In this document: one piece after another, positions 1 through 7,705 of the stretch
Numbering within the stretch: the first letter of the stretch is position 1
Layout of the letters: each line of letters begins with the position of its first letter
Assembly: GCA_035575515.1 (NCBI GenBank)
Contig: DATLXU010000071.1
Coordinates: 1 to 26,948 of the forward strand
Length of the DNA: 26,948 nt
Source of the DNA: DATLXU01 sp035575515
GTDB taxonomy: Bacteria > Acidobacteriota > Blastocatellia > UBA7656
Direction of reading: 5' to 3'
Notes under the pieces: generated by a model
Seen by the model: only the letters and a program-made list of their open reading frames with translations
What the model was told of the DNA's origin: nothing
The model's database searches: none
Program-made: the position numbers and the translations under genes

Positions 1-81
1 GACTATTTGCTACGCAAGCCGCGATAGCGCGCGATTGATGCCCGCCGCATCCATAATATTTTTCGTCACTTTGTAGTCCAT
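1..81 (-). pseudogene. pyrR: 5' end of a pyrR-like gene interrupted by an in-frame TAG
   Basis: On the minus strand an ATG at 81-79 opens 23 codons. They include IMDAAGINRALSRLA, followed by TAG at 12-10 and then Q-I-V up to the window edge. PyrR (bifunctional pyr mRNA-binding attenuator / uracil phosphoribosyltransferase) normally begins with a segment of the form ILDxxxIxRALTRIAHEII. The reading frame therefore resumes PyrR-like sequence right after the stop, and TAG stands where His or Tyr is expected. A sigma70-like promoter lies upstream. The gene may be a pseudogene, may carry a sequencing error, or may start further downstream. Most of it lies outside the window, so the identification rests on about 26 codons. 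Confidence 0.55.
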
Positions 82-112
82 CGAGACTACCTAATTGAAT
101 CGGTTCGGGCTG

Positions 113-141
113 AATATAGCATGGCGAGCATGAAGGCTCAA
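113..141 (-). promoter_or_regulatory. Putative promoter of the pyrR-like gene
   Basis: Reading the minus strand, TTGAGC (141-136) and TATATT (118-113) are separated by 17 bases, about 30 bases ahead of the ATG at 81. Match and spacing fit a sigma70-type promoter. The rest of 82-299 is divergent intergenic DNA between this gene and the Kelch gene; I see no other clear element except the AGGAGAT ribosome binding site just before position 300. Confidence 0.4.
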
Positions 142-299
142 GCTGGATGAATTAATCGCAAAGAGATGCGCGTCGCTTGAGGCCATCTCCAGGCTTATGA
201 TTTTCAGCAGGCAGTTCAAGGTTATTTCAATGATAATTCAATAGCTTTACCGCACACTTCAAGCTCAAAGTTATGAACGCTATTTATAGGAGATGAGAC

Positions 300-2621
300 A
301 TGAAACCCTCCCGTCATGCCCTTGTTTTTGCAATAATTAGCGCGATTGCCGCAACTTGCCTTTTACCACACTCGATTTCACAAACTGCTCAAGCCGATGA
401 TACGCCGGGCATGGTTTTTGGCCCGGAAACATTCCGGCGCGAAGAAGGCAAGCCGCAAACCTACGTCCGGCGGTTCAACGTTACGAATGCGTCTGATCGG
501 TTCAGTCTTGAAATAATCAACGGCGACCCTGACGATAAGGCCGACTACGACTCAAAGAAAAAGGCTCGCTCCTCAAGCGCCGACATTTACCTGAATGATG
601 TTCTCGTCGCCAGCTCGAGCGATATTAAGAAAGACGTGCGGCGGCTGAGCATTCCCGTTGCTTTGAACGAAGGCGAAAACACGATTAAGCTTTCCCTGAA
701 AAGTAGCCCGGTGACGATGTTGACTATTTTTATAACACGAACGGTCATAACGCCGCCTAAAGATATTATCCCGCCGCAGGTTGTTTCGGTTCAGCCCGCG
801 AACGGCGCTGTCGGCGTTCCCATCAACGGCGCAACCGTTCGCGTTACGTTCAGCGAGCCTATAAATCTGGATACGCTGTCTGCGTCTTCATTTTTTGTTA
901 CAACTGGCGGGAACACCCTGTCAGGAAAGATAGACGTCTCGGCTGATGCGACGACGGCGACGTTCACTCCGGCCACGCCGCTCGCATATTCGACAACTTA
1001 CACAGTGACTGTCACGAATGCGATAAAAGACGCGGCGGGCAATCTGCTTGCTTCGGAATTTAAGAGCGTCTTCACAACGGAAGCAGCGCCGCCGCCTCCA
1101 CCGCCGCCGCCTGACGTAACGCCTCCGCGAGTCGTTAGCATATCGCCACAGGCCGGGTCGCTAGATAATCAAAACAGCGTTCCAGTTGTTGTGAGATTCA
1201 GCGAGCCTGTTGACCCGACCACCGTCGCTGACAACGTTCTGATTTTTTCAGACACAGCGAAAGGCGGCGGCACGGTTGTAATTCAGGAAGGCGGCTCATT
1301 CCTTGCGGTCCCGAACGGCGAGCGAGTTGATGGAACTGTAGCATCATCAGCGGACGGCCTCAGCGCAATGTTCACTCCGACAGTTACGCTCGCAGACGGA
1401 ACGAGCAGGCGAACGCGGCTTCCGGCAAACGCGATGATTACGGTCGTGGTCCTCACGCGCGTTAAGGACCTTGCCGGAAACAATCTCGATCAAGACCCGC
1501 AAACGAGCGGACAGCAACTCTTCAACGCGAGCTTCACCACTTCGGCGTTCAACCTGACCGGCTCGACCGCTGTGGCGCGAGTCAATCCGCAGGCGGCGAT
1601 TCTTCAAGCTGCATTGCTTCCGGGCGATGAGGTTCTGGTGAGTGGCGGCTATGATGAATTCGATCAGGTGAACGCGACGGCTGAAATTTATAACAAAGCA
1701 ACTGGCTCATATCGCTCAGTGCCGATGCTTGAAGGGAGAGCCGAACACAGCGTAACGGTGCTGGACGACGGGAAGGTTCTTATCACGGGCGGCATAAATC
1801 AATCGGGACAGGTGCTTTCGACCGCGGAGATTTACGATCCGGCGACGGGCAGCTTCACAAGCGTTGGCTCGATGCACACGCCCAGATTCGGCCACACCTC
1901 GACATTGTTGCCCGACGGGTCAGTTCTCATCACAGGAGGCTACAACAACGCTGCGCTCGATACAGCCGAAATCTTCATTCCCGCAGGGCATACCTTCCCT
2001 ATGAGCAATACGTTCGTCGAAGTCCCTGGGCGCATGAGTTCTGCGCGAGCTTTTCACACCGCGACATCGCTTCAAGACGGCACAGTATTGATTGCGGGCG
2101 GAGCCTCAAACGGCGCGGTGCTGAACTCAGCCGAAGTATTCAAGCCAACCCCGTTCGCTCCCCAACTAGGTCAGTTTCTCCCTGTAGGAAACACCATGAG
2201 CACGCCTCGTTTTCGTCACACGGCGACTGCGCTTCCAAACGGCAAGGTGCTTATTACAGGGGGGAAAGATAATTTGCTGAGGACGCTCAACACGGCTGAG
2301 TTTTACACTCCAGCGTCGGCTAGCGTACTTTCGACCTTTTCAGCGGCGGGACTGATGACCGAGCCCAGAGCATTCCACACAGCGGCGCTTATGTCCGACG
2401 GGTCTGTTTTAATTGCGGGAGGTTCATCCGGCAGCGCGAGCGCTTCGGGCACCGCCGAAGTTTTCAAGAACGGGCAGTTCACTCGCGTTCGCAGTCCGCT
2501 GACATATTCTCGCTCGTCGCACGCTGTGGTTTTACTCTCAGACGGAACATTGCTATTGACGAACGGCGAGAACGGCGCGACGAAACTTAAATCAGCCGAG
2601 ATATACACGCCAAGACCATAA
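300..2621 (+). CDS. Secreted Ig-like (SbsA/Big_5) and Kelch-repeat protein
   Basis: A 773-aa exported protein of unknown role, likely acting on or outside the cell surface. The ATG follows AGGAGAT at good spacing. Residues 1-33 form a signal peptide ending in A-Q-A. Residues about 34-155 look like a beta-rich domain I cannot name. Residues about 155-262 are a bacterial Ig-like domain (Big_5/SbsA type) with the typical IPPxVVSVxPANGAVGV start and VxFSEPI motif. A run of eight prolines links it to a second, longer copy of the same type (about 275-415). The rest holds about seven Kelch-type repeats, each with G-G (N-G in the last copy) followed by TAEIY or a variant, which should fold as a beta-propeller. 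No sorting signal or membrane anchor is visible at the C-terminus. Such propellers bind ligands or glycans; no catalytic residues could be assigned. Confidence 0.85.
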   Translation: MKPSRHALVFAIISAIAATCLLPHSISQTAQADDTPGMVFGPETFRREEGKPQTYVRRFNVTNASDRFSLEIINGDPDDKADYDSKKKARSSSADIYLNDVLVASSSDIKKDVRRLSIPVALNEGENTIKLSLKSSPVTMLTIFITRTVITPPKDIIPPQVVSVQPANGAVGVPINGATVRVTFSEPINLDTLSASSFFVTTGGNTLSGKIDVSADATTATFTPATPLAYSTTYTVTVTNAIKDAAGNLLASEFKSVFTTEAAPPPPPPPPDVTPPRVVSISPQAGSLDNQNSVPVVVRFSEPVDPTTVADNVLIFSDTAKGGGTVVIQEGGSFLAVPNGERVDGTVASSADGLSAMFTPTVTLADGTSRRTRLPANAMITVVVLTRVKDLAGNNLDQDPQTSGQQLFNASFTTSAFNLTGSTAVARVNPQAAILQAALLPGDEVLVSGGYDEFDQVNATAEIYNKATGSYRSVPMLEGRAEHSVTVLDDGKVLITGGINQSGQVLSTAEIYDPATGSFTSVGSMHTPRFGHTSTLLPDGSVLITGGYNNAALDTAEIFIPAGHTFPMSNTFVEVPGRMSSARAFHTATSLQDGTVLIAGGASNGAVLNSAEVFKPTPFAPQLGQFLPVGNTMSTPRFRHTATALPNGKVLITGGKDNLLRTLNTAEFYTPASASVLSTFSAAGLMTEPRAFHTAALMSDGSVLIAGGSSGSASASGTAEVFKNGQFTRVRSPLTYSRSSHAVVLLSDGTLLLTNGENGATKLKSAEIYTPRP

Positions 2622-2636
2622 GCAAGGCGCGCCGCC

Positions 2637-4085
2637 TCATAGTCCGAGCTTCGGCCAGAGCCGGTCAATGCGGCGGCGCACTTCTTCGCTCATCTGAAGC
2701 TCTTTCGGCCAGCGCCGCATGAAGCCTTCCGACTTCCACTTGCGCGTGCCGTCCACACCCATCTTCGAGCCGTAATTCGGCAGCCGCGATGAATGGTCTA
2801 ATTGATCTATTGGCCCAAGCGTGAACTGAATGTCGCGCTCAGGATCAATGTTGTTCAGAACGCGCCACACGACTTCGTTCATGTCGCGCACGTCAGTGTC
2901 GTCATCAACGACGACGATGCATTTTGTAAACATCGCCTGCGGCAACGACCATATGCCATTCATCACTTTTCTTGCGTGCCCGGGATAGCTCTTTCTGATC
3001 GAAACGATCATCAGATTGTGAAAAACGCCTGCGAACGGCATGTGGTAATCAACAATCTCAGGAAATTGCCGCTGCATCAATGGAAGGTAGATTCGCTCGA
3101 TTGCTTCGCCCATCCAGCAATCTTCCATCGGCGGCTTGCCGACAATCGTCGTTTGATAAATTGGCCGCTTGCGATGCGTGACGCAGGTGACGTGAAAGAC
3201 GGGAAACTCCTCTTCGAGCGAATAATAGCCCGTGTGATCTCCAAACGGGCCTTCGACTCTTCTCTCACCAAGGTCAACGTAACCTTCGAGAACTATCTCG
3301 GCATTGGCGGGAACTTCCACGTCAACCGTTTCGCATCGCACCATCTCAACAGGTTTTTCGCGAAGGAAACCCGCGATCATCATCTCATCGAGGTCTTCGG
3401 GCAGCGGCAGTATCGCAGAGAAAGTTGTCACAGGATCGGCTCCCAGAGCCACTCCTACGTCGAGGCGTGTCCCGCCGCTGCGCTTAAGATTTCGGAAGTG
3501 CTGCGCTCCGTGCTTGTGAATCTGCCAGTGCATTCCTGTAGTCGTTTCGTCATAAACCTGCATTCTGTACATCCCGCAGTTGCGCTTGCCCGTGAGCGGA
3601 TTCTTTGTGAAGACAAGTGGCATCGTGATATATCTTCCGCCGTCTTCTGGCCAACATTTTATGATTGGGAAATCAAGGAGCGAGAACTTCCCTGTTTTAA
3701 GAATGCGCTCTTTGCATGGACCGTCTTTGACGATTTTGGGAAACATCTTTCCGAGGTCTGCGAGACGGGGAATCATCTTGATCTTTTCTATTAACCCCTG
3801 CGGCGATTTCACGTCGGTCAATTCGTTTATGCGCTCGGCAATCTCGCTGTAGTCGTTTATGCCTAGAGCTATCTTCATTCGCTCTCGGCTGCCGAGCGCG
3901 TTGATAAGAACAGGGATTGAATGGCCGCGCACGTTTTGAAATAGCAACGCAGGCCCGCCGCGTTTGGATACGCGATCAGTGATTTCGCTTATCTCAAGCT
4001 CTGCGTCGACTTCGGCGCGGATGCGTTTCAACTCGCCGCGTTTTTCGAGCGCGGCTATGAAATCTCGCAAATCATCGAAAGGCAT
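2637..4085 (-). CDS. UbiD-family prenyl-FMN-dependent decarboxylase
   Basis: A 482-aa member of the UbiD family, whose members (de)carboxylate aromatic or alpha,beta-unsaturated acids using prenylated FMN made by UbiX. The signature EGPFGDHTGYYS begins at Glu278 and supplies the acidic residues of the active site. The C-terminal GVDGTRKWKSEGF segment is also typical. Length matches E. coli UbiD (about 500 aa). I chose the ATG at 4085 because the family start (MPFDDLRDFI) lies there and a GAGGA-like site precedes it; the open frame extends upstream to 4235 without family similarity. It could serve quinone synthesis (ubiquinone or menaquinone by the futalosine route) or aromatic acid metabolism; the window does not decide which. 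No ubiX neighbour is present. It converges on the Kelch gene with only 15 bases between stop codons. Confidence 0.9.
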   Translation of the reverse strand: MPFDDLRDFIAALEKRGELKRIRAEVDAELEISEITDRVSKRGGPALLFQNVRGHSIPVLINALGSRERMKIALGINDYSEIAERINELTDVKSPQGLIEKIKMIPRLADLGKMFPKIVKDGPCKERILKTGKFSLLDFPIIKCWPEDGGRYITMPLVFTKNPLTGKRNCGMYRMQVYDETTTGMHWQIHKHGAQHFRNLKRSGGTRLDVGVALGADPVTTFSAILPLPEDLDEMMIAGFLREKPVEMVRCETVDVEVPANAEIVLEGYVDLGERRVEGPFGDHTGYYSLEEEFPVFHVTCVTHRKRPIYQTTIVGKPPMEDCWMGEAIERIYLPLMQRQFPEIVDYHMPFAGVFHNLMIVSIRKSYPGHARKVMNGIWSLPQAMFTKCIVVVDDDTDVRDMNEVVWRVLNNIDPERDIQFTLGPIDQLDHSSRLPNYGSKMGVDGTRKWKSEGFMRRWPKELQMSEEVRRRIDRLWPKLGL

Positions 4086-4246
4086 AAGAGATTGTCCTCG
4101 CGCAAAATTGGAATTGAGAGAGTAGCACGCTGAATTCTTTAAAACAAATTTGAGGGAATAGGATTCAGAACGCACGCTGCGACGTGCCTCAGACGGACTG
4201 GAAGCTGAACGAGTGATTTCGAGATTGGCAGTCAATCTTTGCCGCC

Positions 4247-4275
4247 TTGCTCGGCAACGCTCAGATAGCTAATAT
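4247..4275 (+). promoter_or_regulatory. Putative promoter of the DUF2911 gene
   Basis: TTGCTC (4247-4252) and TAATAT (4270-4275) are exactly 17 bases apart, about 46 bases ahead of the ATG at 4322. This is a good sigma70-type match in the 236-base divergent gap between the UbiD gene and the DUF2911 gene. Confidence 0.5.
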
Positions 4276-4321
4276 CTTTTCAGTGCCTATACCAATACTT
4301 TTATTGAAGGAGCAAACAAGA

Positions 4322-4834
4322 ATGAAATTCACCAAGACACTTCTGTGCGTAGTGACGCTGTGCATTTCGATACCGGCGCTGGCGCAAATGGACGGCGCGC
4401 GCGGCACGGCGGATGTCACAATTAAAGGGAAAAAGATCACGATTGATTATGGCCGTCCTAGCCTGCGCGGGCGCGATATGCTTGGCAAGGCGACTACGGG
4501 AATGGTCTGGCGGCTTGGCATGAATCAGGCCACGACCATTGAGACGACGGGTGATCTGGTAATCGCGGGCAAAGAACTGAAGGCTGGTAAGTACTCGCTG
4601 TGGGCGAAAAAGACGGGCGATAATAGCTGGGCGCTTGAGTTTCATCCCAAAACGGGAATCTGGGGTGATCCGGTTATGACAGAAGGTTTTGTCGCCGAAT
4701 TGCCGCTGAAGATGGAACAGGCCAGCGACTCGGCAGAGCAATTGACTATAAGCCTGACGGATAACAAAGGCGATGCAGGCATTAAGATTCAATGGGGCAC
4801 TGCTCTGCTCACAGGCTCATTCAAAGTCAAATAA
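4322..4834 (+). CDS. Exported DUF2911 family protein
   Basis: A 170-aa protein. The ATG at 4322 follows GAAGGAG at suitable spacing and starts a clear signal peptide (MKFTKTLLCVVTLCISIPALAQ). The mature part carries DUF2911 hallmarks: KGKKITIDYGRPSLRGRDM, a MVWRLGMNQATTI segment, LKAGKYSLWA and WALEFHP. DUF2911 proteins are common in Bacteroidota and Acidobacteriota and predicted to be periplasmic beta-sandwich proteins; no biochemical function is established that I know of. The open frame extends upstream to 4247, but that part overlaps the promoter and has no family similarity. It appears to be a single-gene unit, with a promoter before it and a hairpin after it. Confidence 0.88.
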   Translation: MKFTKTLLCVVTLCISIPALAQMDGARGTADVTIKGKKITIDYGRPSLRGRDMLGKATTGMVWRLGMNQATTIETTGDLVIAGKELKAGKYSLWAKKTGDNSWALEFHPKTGIWGDPVMTEGFVAELPLKMEQASDSAEQLTISLTDNKGDAGIKIQWGTALLTGSFKVK

Positions 4835-4888
4835 TCAACGACGCAGCGGTGCGCCGTAGGCAGCACAGTTCGCAAGGCGCCTCGACTA

Positions 4889-4914
4889 ATGGCTACCCCC
4901 GCGAGGGTAGCCAT
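4889..4914 (+). terminator. Hairpin downstream of the DUF2911 gene
   Basis: A perfect 10-bp stem, ATGGCTACCC and GGGTAGCCAT, with a 6-base loop (CCGCGA), lies 54 bases after the DUF2911 stop codon. The sequence after it (TCCCATTTTCG) is only weakly T-rich, so it may be a weak intrinsic terminator or an mRNA-stabilising hairpin. Confidence 0.55.
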
Positions 4915-4946
4915 TCCCATTTTCGATTTTGGCTTTATCCGCCGAC

Positions 4947-5086
4947 GAATCACTCTGCCCTGTTGATGATTTCGGGCAGAAGCCATACGATATGGAGCAG
5001 CAAACACTCGCCTCTTTTCGTCAGTGATTCCTCGTCTGCTCAAAAAAACTACTCATTTCAAGCTTTTTATGGAATCGGTTCCGATT
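4947..5086. other. Gene-free gap with nested inverted repeats and a dyad
   Basis: The 323-base gap 4835-5157 holds no credible gene. After the terminator hairpin it contains GAATCAC (4947-4953), matched by GTGATTC (5024-5030). Directly inside this pair is TCTGCCC (4954-4960) with GGGCAGA (4974-4980), then a CCATA-CGA-TATGG hairpin (4983-4995). Together they could draw as a branched RNA stem structure. Further right, AATCGG-TT-CCGATT (5073-5086) is a 14-base dyad about 70 bases before the next ATG, like an operator. All could be chance; there is no known family match. Confidence 0.25.
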
Positions 5087-5157
5087 GATGTGAGATGGCA
5101 TGAGAGTTGCCGCGAGCTTTGGTGAAATCAATCCATCACTTCATCAGGAGGAGAAAA

Positions 5158-5502
5158 ATGTTCAAGAGAGTTCTTGTGATGTTGCTGGCAGTCGCCTTCA
5201 TCTCGCTTGCCTTTTCGCCCGACACTTTCGCTTGCCATCGTCGAAGGTCGAGAGCCGCTGCATACGGCTACAGCCCATATCGCTATCGCGGCGTGGCTGC
5301 TGATCGCTACTACTATGGCGGGCGCAGGGACGGCATCGGCTCGACTGGTCGTGCGATTCTGACCGTCGCAGCACCGGCAGCGATTGGCGCGGGCGCGGGC
5401 GCGCTCTTAGGCGGGAAGAAGGGCGCGGCTGTCGGCGCACTGCTCGGCGGCGGAGGCGGCGCGGCTTATTATCTGATCAAACATCGCAGTCGCCGTTACT
5501 GA
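5158..5502 (+). CDS. Small exported Arg/Tyr-rich, glycine-zipper protein
   Basis: A 114-aa protein of unknown function. The ATG at 5158 follows a strong AGGAGGAG site. A signal peptide (MFKRVLVMLLAVAFISLAF...) ends near a DTFACHRRR segment. The middle is basic and tyrosine-rich (YSPYRYRGVAADRYYYGGRRD). The C-terminal third is a glycine/alanine-rich hydrophobic stretch with GAGAGALLGG and GAAVGALLGGGGG, like glycine-zipper segments in outer-membrane or periplasmic small proteins. It ends with a basic tail (KHRSRRY). A cysteine just after the signal region is not in a convincing lipobox. A membrane-associated envelope protein is likely; nothing more can be inferred. It has its own ribosome binding site and is followed by a terminator-like hairpin. 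Confidence 0.75.
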   Translation: MFKRVLVMLLAVAFISLAFSPDTFACHRRRSRAAAYGYSPYRYRGVAADRYYYGGRRDGIGSTGRAILTVAAPAAIGAGAGALLGGKKGAAVGALLGGGGGAAYYLIKHRSRRY

Positions 5503-5511
5503 AGATTTTTC

Positions 5512-5589
5512 AAACACAGAGACGCGAAGGCAAACGAGAAGAGGAAGCAGAGGACCTGCTCGGTTGTCCTTCGTGTCTTTGTATTTTTT
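5512..5589 (+). terminator. Long wobble-rich hairpin with T-tract between the small exported gene and purE
   Basis: Arms at 5512-5533 and 5564-5586 pair over about 22 positions, with several G-U wobble pairs and one bulge. The left arm contains ACACAGAGACGCGAAGG and the right arm CCTTCGTGTCTTTGT. A run of six T follows (5584-5589). It sits 10 bases after the stop codon at 5502 and ahead of the purE promoter, so it fits an intrinsic terminator built from a low-complexity inverted repeat. Confidence 0.6.
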
Positions 5590-5624
5590 GCGACCCCCAA
5601 AATCCTTTCTCCATCCTTCCTGTT

Positions 5625-5652
5625 TTCACATCCATCGCTTCATTAGTATAAT
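5625..5652 (+). promoter_or_regulatory. purEK promoter
   Basis: TTCACA (5625-5630) and a perfect TATAAT (5647-5652) are 16 bases apart, 35 bases ahead of the purE ATG. This is the best sigma70-type promoter in the window. No PUR box or purine riboswitch is recognisable between it and the gene. Confidence 0.65.
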
Positions 5653-5687
5653 CGGGTTTCTGAAAATCTCTTTGAGCGAGACAAATT

Positions 5688-6182
5688 ATGCAGCCACTTG
5701 TCGGCGTTATTATGGGATCGAAATCGGATTGGGAGACGATGTCGCACGCGGCTCAAACTCTCGAAGCTCTCGGCATCGCTTATGAAGCGCGCGTAGTGTC
5801 AGCGCACCGCACGCCCGATCTGTTATTTGAATACGCTTCATCGGCTGAATCGCGCGGGCTTGAAGTCATCATCGCGGGCGCGGGCGGCGCGGCTCACCTT
5901 CCAGGCATGACCGCAGCCAAAACGGTCCTTCCAGTCATCGGCGTGCCCGTCGAATCAAAAACTCTGAAGGGCGTTGATTCGCTTTTATCAATCGTTCAGA
6001 TGCCCGCAGGCATCCCTGTCGCTACGCTCGCAATCGGACGAGCGGGCGCAGTGAATGCTGCGCTGCTTGCCGCCGCGATACTCGGCATCAGGCACGCTGA
6101 AATACGCGAATCGCTACGCCGCTACCGCGACAATCAGACTCAATCGGTGCTTGCGAATCCTGATCCGAGGGGCAACGAATGA
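5688..6182 (+). CDS. purE: N5-carboxyaminoimidazole ribonucleotide mutase (PurE class I)
   Basis: A 164-aa cytoplasmic enzyme that converts N5-CAIR to CAIR in de novo purine synthesis, using the product of PurK. The family motifs are all present: GVIMGSKSDWETM near the N-terminus, SAHRTPD with the catalytic His, and AGAGGAAHLPGM. Length matches class I PurE (about 160-170 aa). Start at the ATG giving MQPLVGV; only a weak GAG-type site precedes it. The stop codon overlaps the purK start by four bases (ATGA), so the two are translationally coupled. The presence of purK beside it argues for the two-step bacterial route rather than the one-step class II route. Confidence 0.97.
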   Translation: MQPLVGVIMGSKSDWETMSHAAQTLEALGIAYEARVVSAHRTPDLLFEYASSAESRGLEVIIAGAGGAAHLPGMTAAKTVLPVIGVPVESKTLKGVDSLLSIVQMPAGIPVATLAIGRAGAVNAALLAAAILGIRHAEIRESLRRYRDNQTQSVLANPDPRGNE

Positions 6183-7270
6183 AAATAGGGATACTCGGCG
6201 GCGGGCAGCTTGGTCGAATGCTTGCGCTCGCGGGTTATCCGCTCGGCCTCAAGTTTCGTGTGCTCGATTTATCATCAGAAGTGCCTGCGGGTCACCTGGC
6301 CGAATTGATGGTCGCCGACTTCAACGACACCGACGCGCTCAAGCGATTCGCCGCAGGGCTTGACCTTGTCACCTATGAATTCGAGAACGTGCCGGTTGAT
6401 GCGGCTCGCTACCTGAATCGCCGCGTCCCTGTTTATCCGCCGCCGCAGGCACTCGAAGCTTCACAGGATCGAATAACAGAAAAAACGTTCTTCGATAGTC
6501 TCGGCATTCCAACTCCGCCGTTCACGCGCGTCGACACCTGGGATGATTTGCGAAATGCGATTCACAGTATCGGCCTGCCCGCTGTGCTCAAGACGCGCCG
6601 CTACGGATACGACGGCAAAGGACAATTCATTCTATCGAAGACCGAAGACGCTTCGATGGCGTGGCAATCTCTAGGCGGCGTGCCTTTGATACTTGAAGGC
6701 TACGTGGCATTCGAGCGCGAGGTTTCGATTCTCGCCGTCAGGAGTCGTTCTGGTGAGACTACTTTTTATCCGATAGTCGAGAATCATCATCAGAACGGAA
6801 TATTGCGACTCTCCCTGTGTCCGGCTCCCGGAGCCAGTTCCGAGCTACAGAGCCAGGCCGAAGATTACGCCGCGCGCGTGTTGAAGGAGTTGAATTACGT
6901 CGGCGTTCTCGCGATTGAATTTTTCCAGCGCGAGGGGAAACTATTTGCGAACGAGATGGCTCCGCGCGTTCACAACTCAGGCCACTGGACGATTGAAGGA
7001 GCCGAAACGAGCCAGTTTGAGAATCACCTACGAGCAATCTTAGGCTTGCCTCTCGGCTCAACTGCAACAGTTGGCTATTCGGCGATGTTGAACCTGATCG
7101 GAATAATTCCCGAACGCCGGGCGGTGCTTGCGATGCCGAACACGCACCTCCATCTTTATGGAAAGGCTCCGCGCCCAAGTCGCAAACTCGGACATATCAC
7201 TATCAGGGTTGAGGACGAACAATCACTTCAGATTCAACTTTCGCACCTTCGCGCTCTCGTGGAATCCTAA
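6179..7270 (+). CDS. purK: N5-carboxyaminoimidazole ribonucleotide synthase (PurK)
   Basis: A 363-aa ATP-grasp enzyme that joins bicarbonate to AIR with ATP to give N5-CAIR, the substrate of PurE. The N-terminus has the pre-ATP-grasp signature GILGGGQLGRM. The ATP-grasp core shows KTRRYGYDGKGQ and a lid/metal segment NEMAPRVHNSGHWTIE followed by TSQFENHLRAILGLPLG, all characteristic of PurK. Length is normal. It begins inside the purE stop codon (ATGA overlap). The gene converges with zapA; the 44 bases between the stops contain no clear terminator. Confidence 0.97.
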   Translation: MKIGILGGGQLGRMLALAGYPLGLKFRVLDLSSEVPAGHLAELMVADFNDTDALKRFAAGLDLVTYEFENVPVDAARYLNRRVPVYPPPQALEASQDRITEKTFFDSLGIPTPPFTRVDTWDDLRNAIHSIGLPAVLKTRRYGYDGKGQFILSKTEDASMAWQSLGGVPLILEGYVAFEREVSILAVRSRSGETTFYPIVENHHQNGILRLSLCPAPGASSELQSQAEDYAARVLKELNYVGVLAIEFFQREGKLFANEMAPRVHNSGHWTIEGAETSQFENHLRAILGLPLGSTATVGYSAMLNLIGIIPERRAVLAMPNTHLHLYGKAPRPSRKLGHITIRVEDEQSLQIQLSHLRALVES

Positions 7271-7314
7271 CGCGATTGTCAGCGGCGGGTTTTGATTGAA
7301 AAATCTTTCCAGCG

Positions 7315-7632
7315 TTACTTGCCTGACTCAACTATGTCAGACCGCAAAAACTGGTCGAGCAACTCTGCGTACTTCTGACTGCGCTCGGCTATCTCTTCTT
7401 CGGTGCGCTCTTTTTCGCGGCGGGCCAGGAACAATTCGTCGGCGATTTGAAGCGCGGCTAAGATAGCAACGCGCAACGAGTCGACGGTCATCGTAGCGCG
7501 GGCGATTTCGTTCATGCGCTTGTCGACGTATTCGGCGAGGTCCTGAATGTACTCAGGGTCATGATCGCTTCGCAGGCTGTAAGCCTGATTGTAAATGACA
7601 ACGCGGTGTGATTGCGTGGGAGTGTTGTCCAT
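7315..7632 (-). CDS. zapA: Cell division protein ZapA
   Basis: A 105-aa protein of the ZapA family, which binds FtsZ and bundles its filaments at mid-cell. The N-terminal globular part has RVVIYNQAYSLRSDHDPEYIQDLAEYVDKRM, the usual ZapA beta-alpha core. The LRVAILAALQIADELF segment is also typical. The C-terminal third (RREKERTEEEIAERSQ...) is a coiled coil. The length is normal. It is the last gene of the long minus-strand operon that starts with infC; zapA downstream of pheT is a common arrangement. Confidence 0.9.
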   Translation of the reverse strand: MDNTPTQSHRVVIYNQAYSLRSDHDPEYIQDLAEYVDKRMNEIARATMTVDSLRVAILAALQIADELFLARREKERTEEEIAERSQKYAELLDQFLRSDIVESGK

Positions 7633-7705
7633 ACGTTTGCGCGCTTTCTCGAATTTAGCTCATCTAATGAATCAAGCCTCAACTGGAAGATAAAACCTTT
7701 CGCCA

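Noticed and set aside
2802..3794. 330-codon open frame on the plus strand opposite the UbiD gene
   Set aside because: It is the mirror of a well-conserved decarboxylase gene, has no signal or domain features and is rich in His/Arg as antisense frames of this composition are.
4792..5088. 98-codon open frame overlapping the end of the DUF2911 gene and the gap
   Set aside because: It overlaps a real gene and the terminator hairpin and has no protein-like features.
7633..7705. 6S RNA next to zapA
   Set aside because: 6S RNA adjoins zapA in some bacteria, but the 73-base gap is too short and the other side of zapA has only 44 bases.
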